In this document: positions 43,401 to 44,192 of the stretch, piece by piece
Numbering within the stretch: position 1 is the stretch's first letter
Layout of the letters: each line of letters opens with the position of its first letter
NCBI GenBank assembly: GCA_002394125.1
Contig: DGSY01000121.1
Span: 1 to 44,192, forward strand
DNA length: 44,192 bases
Source: Ruminococcus sp. UBA4350
GTDB lineage: Bacteria > Bacillota > Clostridia > Oscillospirales > Ruminococcaceae
Direction of reading: 5' to 3'
Translations under genes and position numbers: made by a program
Notes under the pieces: model-generated
Database searches by the model: none
What the model saw: the letters and a program-made list of their open reading frames with translations, nothing else
What the model was told of the DNA's origin: nothing

Positions 43401-43825
43401 ATCTCACGGCTGCATCCGGCCGCTTTCCCGAATTCCCACCCGACGGGATTCGACTCTGAATCATAGCCGCGGATGAACACATTGCCGACGGCAGGCCAGA
43501 TATTGCCGTAGGTCAGTGTTACCGTCGCGATCTCGCCGCGGGAACGGTTGACCGTCACCTCGTAAATGTCCGATGTAAAGATCGGTGTATCCTCGGCATT
43601 CACAGCCGCTTCCGGGATGCCGGCGGAATCCGGCAGCGAAAACGGATCCGAATCCACAGCAAATTCTGTCTGATGAACGGCGTTTTCTTCCTCCGGGAGC
43701 AGCTGCGTCACAGGCACAGACGCCGCTGCTGCGTGCAGATCGGGAAAACGGATACCGCCGAAGCAGACAATCAGTATCATTACTGCTGCTGCAAGCAATG
43801 ATGCGAAGCGTTTTGTCAGCGACAT
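40463..43825 (-). CDS. Secreted dockerin-bearing papain-like cysteine peptidase with five tandem domains
   Basis: The 1120-residue protein starts at the ATG after AAAGGGTGAT. A signal peptide (about 1-35) is followed by five tandem domains of about 100 residues, at roughly 85-184, 186-284, 287-385, 387-485 and 487-580. Each has a core like T-L-T-Y-E-N-L-P-D-G-V-D-x-V-Y-I-x, a tryptophan-rich W-G-x-W element and an ending L-x-F-Y. A papain-like region follows (about 600-830) with likely nucleophile C657 in GGSCYGMSS, H753 in WGGHAILAVG and D782 in ICDPNSSA. The region 830-1050 is beta-rich, then comes a dockerin (GDMNSDRRLSISDAVLMQKVL and ADMDGDGCITVLDMKQML). It may act on proteins or peptides on the cell or plant surface; I do not recognise the repeats as a named family. 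Confidence 0.9.
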   Translation of the reverse strand: MSLTKRFASLLAAAVMILIVCFGGIRFPDLHAAAASVPVTQLLPEEENAVHQTEFAVDSDPFSLPDSAGIPEAAVNAEDTPIFTSDIYEVTVNRSRGEIATVTLTYGNIWPAVGNVFIRGYDSESNPVGWEFGKAAGCSREIEIYGRRNGGYSLHFELIQESTDIVLNDLYIYVRVTSDTLEFYSDADQITLNKSREETEIITLTYENLPDGVDTVYIQSQHGTNRLTSLDLSGEWSGNSFCVPVTGWKNGTEDLTFRLINYDNDNVLAEITVAVNVTGDTFAFYPSQNLVEIVREPNAGASVRLNYENLPEGVDSVYMRVKHGENPVTEVDWGDWIGHAADLYISPLCSGSERLTVFLINSETDLALAETYIDIRITGSELEFYATASELTIDRSRNATQTVYLVFENLPDGTGPVYIRASHGTVRKTDWEWGSWASNMHDITFRGIEDGTEAVTFTLIASETETPLASCTVTLNVISSQVQFYASADAVTINGANRETIFITFAGVPESVKRVTVRSLSDSYQSFGYEWGEWDGATVPAILTGHQNGTDYFSLVLLDSETEDVLASLRIPVTVTGSDAPELTGSGFVWGRDNWNFCNSSPDYFGDSRYRDQISEPYLSLLASNLTNTEYTVIFNGYYYGGEWQDAWLNEQFGGSCYGMSSLIHLGVNGFFDYSSWDPAAKCIHDFCYPVESMRLSSLITYYQMLQVKDATQNVIRTVKVQSHEQNIKSILSELDSHDTVLICFQQPDWGGHAILAVGKESGSFFRSETGVTYQGRIRICDPNSSARQSDDHDIYYRTDTYEWMIPCYYRGGISSAFGARINYIGTDVSLINNGGLFDAPAYSNAAAGSFARMDMAAVSESHYLAKVKRSSDGITSMAMGKDDIITDESFRLRGTGEGSAGYLLRDIEAAYKVHQNIAEPLRATMDYDPVTLSISADAASDAVFDPDGYTAFSGDASDFCFAMTFDADYPTDWFFIGVSGEQAEKASLEQVPEGYILTADRMQNIRVTAMNRTNEAETAFSCDYGSVLIYEVNPQTIGIAADTNGDGVYETPIAHSDILMGDMNSDRRLSISDAVLMQKVLTEDESFYDSSSNTVRYADMDGDGCITVLDMKQMLRLLT

Positions 43826-43879
43826 AGAATCACCCTTTCATATCAAGCAGGATAGTCGGTTTGCAGAAATACTATTTAC

Positions 43880-43908
43880 ATTGTAGCATAAAATATGTAT
43901 ATTGTCAA
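43880..43908 (-). promoter_or_regulatory. Promoter of the dockerin cysteine peptidase gene
   Basis: TTGACA (43908-43903), 17 bases, TACAAT (43885-43880) on the minus strand, 55 bases before the start codon. Confidence 0.85.
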
Positions 43909-44130
43909 TATATTTTTGAAAAAATATACAATAATAACTGCACTGTATAAACTGGAATACTCGTGTACCGGAGAGCCTGTAGTAAGTCGAAATTTAGCTG
44001 ATGCTTTCTTTTCGGCAGCTGATTGTAACAGAACGCCCGCCAATAATAACATGACGGGCGCAGTGGGTATATTCACTTGTCCTGCTGTCATATGCGCAGA
44101 AATCATATCATCTGTTCTGAAATCAATTTA
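43909..44130. other. Gene-poor AT-rich stretch
   Basis: Short open frames exist on both strands (43895-44131 plus and 43876-44106 minus) but neither has a ribosome binding site or a recognisable family, and both overlap the peptidase promoter. A hairpin CGCCCG (44034-44039) / CGGGCG (44055-44060) is present. The base composition is visibly more AT-rich than the neighbouring genes. Confidence 0.4.
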
Positions 44131-44192
44131 GGGCGTGTTGACACTAAGCCTAACACGCGTCTTTTTGGCTGATTTTGCCCCGTTCGTCGTTA
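44131..44192. mobile_element. Possible end of an insertion element, cut by the window edge
   Basis: GGGCGTGTTGACACTAAGCC begins a GCGTGTT (44133-44139) / AACACGC (44152-44158) hairpin followed by GTCTTTTTGGC. The G-rich GGGCGTGTTGAC start with an internal hairpin is reminiscent of terminal repeats of IS5-like elements, and the adjacent stretch is AT-rich and gene-free. The same hairpin with its T run could simply be a terminator. No transposase is in the window, so this is tentative. Confidence 0.3.

Noticed and set aside
43876..44106. A 76-codon minus-strand frame with a hydrophobic segment
   Set aside because: It overlaps the peptidase promoter, has no ribosome binding site and matches nothing that I recognise; kept only as a note on the AT-rich stretch.

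Overview
The window looks like chromosome of a Gram-positive, fibre-degrading, cellulosome-forming gut or rumen bacterium of the Ruminococcus/Oscillospiraceae type. The evidence is two GH9-CBM3-dockerin glucanases, a dockerin-bearing leucine-rich-repeat protein, a dockerin-bearing cysteine peptidase, a membrane-anchored CE2-type esterase with half a dockerin, and a cellobiose 2-epimerase of the kind known from Ruminococcus albus. Strong ribosome binding sites (AAGGAGG-like) and near-consensus sigma-A promoters (TTGACA, 17 bp, TATAAT) recur throughout and help to fix gene starts. Species cannot be named from this sequence alone.

Layout. 1-2000 (+): the end of a flavodoxin/cyclophilin-like protein, a carboxymuconolactone decarboxylase-cupin fusion and a cyclase-family hydrolase, closed by a terminator. 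2145-6815 (-): a very large secreted BspA-type LRR protein with two Thr-rich linkers and a dockerin. 7084-9244 (-): a DraG-type ADP-ribosylglycohydrolase and a macrodomain protein with an extra C-terminal domain, each apparently its own transcript. 9275-11550: divergent MATE transporter and AraC-type regulator. 11644-13381 (+): an ASCH-DUF1810 fusion and a DUF1848 radical-SAM-like protein in one transcript. 13457-13547 (-): tRNA-Ser(CGA). 13755-16397 (+): GH9-CBM3-dockerin glucanase. 16461-26149 (+): mostly housekeeping genes (divergent Old Yellow Enzyme homologue, rqcH, STAS protein, pepD, clostripain-like peptidase, DUF1294, DegV, AEC transporter). 26200-38374 (-): rarA, then a secA-cellobiose epimerase-GH9 operon, then a CE2 esterase-galK-murD operon. 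38504-40400 (+): trmK, nif3-like and a DUF3795 gene, tightly overlapped. 40463-43825 (-): a 1120-residue dockerin cysteine peptidase with five tandem domains. 43826-44192 is AT-richer, has no convincing gene, and ends in a hairpin that may be the edge of a mobile element.

How the parts fit. The exported dockerin proteins would be displayed on a cellulosome, although no scaffoldin or cohesin lies in the window. Cellodextrins from GH9 action can be handled by the cellobiose 2-epimerase, and acetyl groups on hemicellulose by the CE2 esterase. Coupling of secA to the epimerase and a glucanase, and of galK and murD to the esterase, ties secretion, sugar use and wall synthesis together in transcription. 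The most unusual stretch is 7.2-13.4 kb, where ADP-ribose-handling folds (DraG, macrodomain) sit near ASCH, DUF1810 and DUF1848 proteins of unknown role; any link between them is inference.
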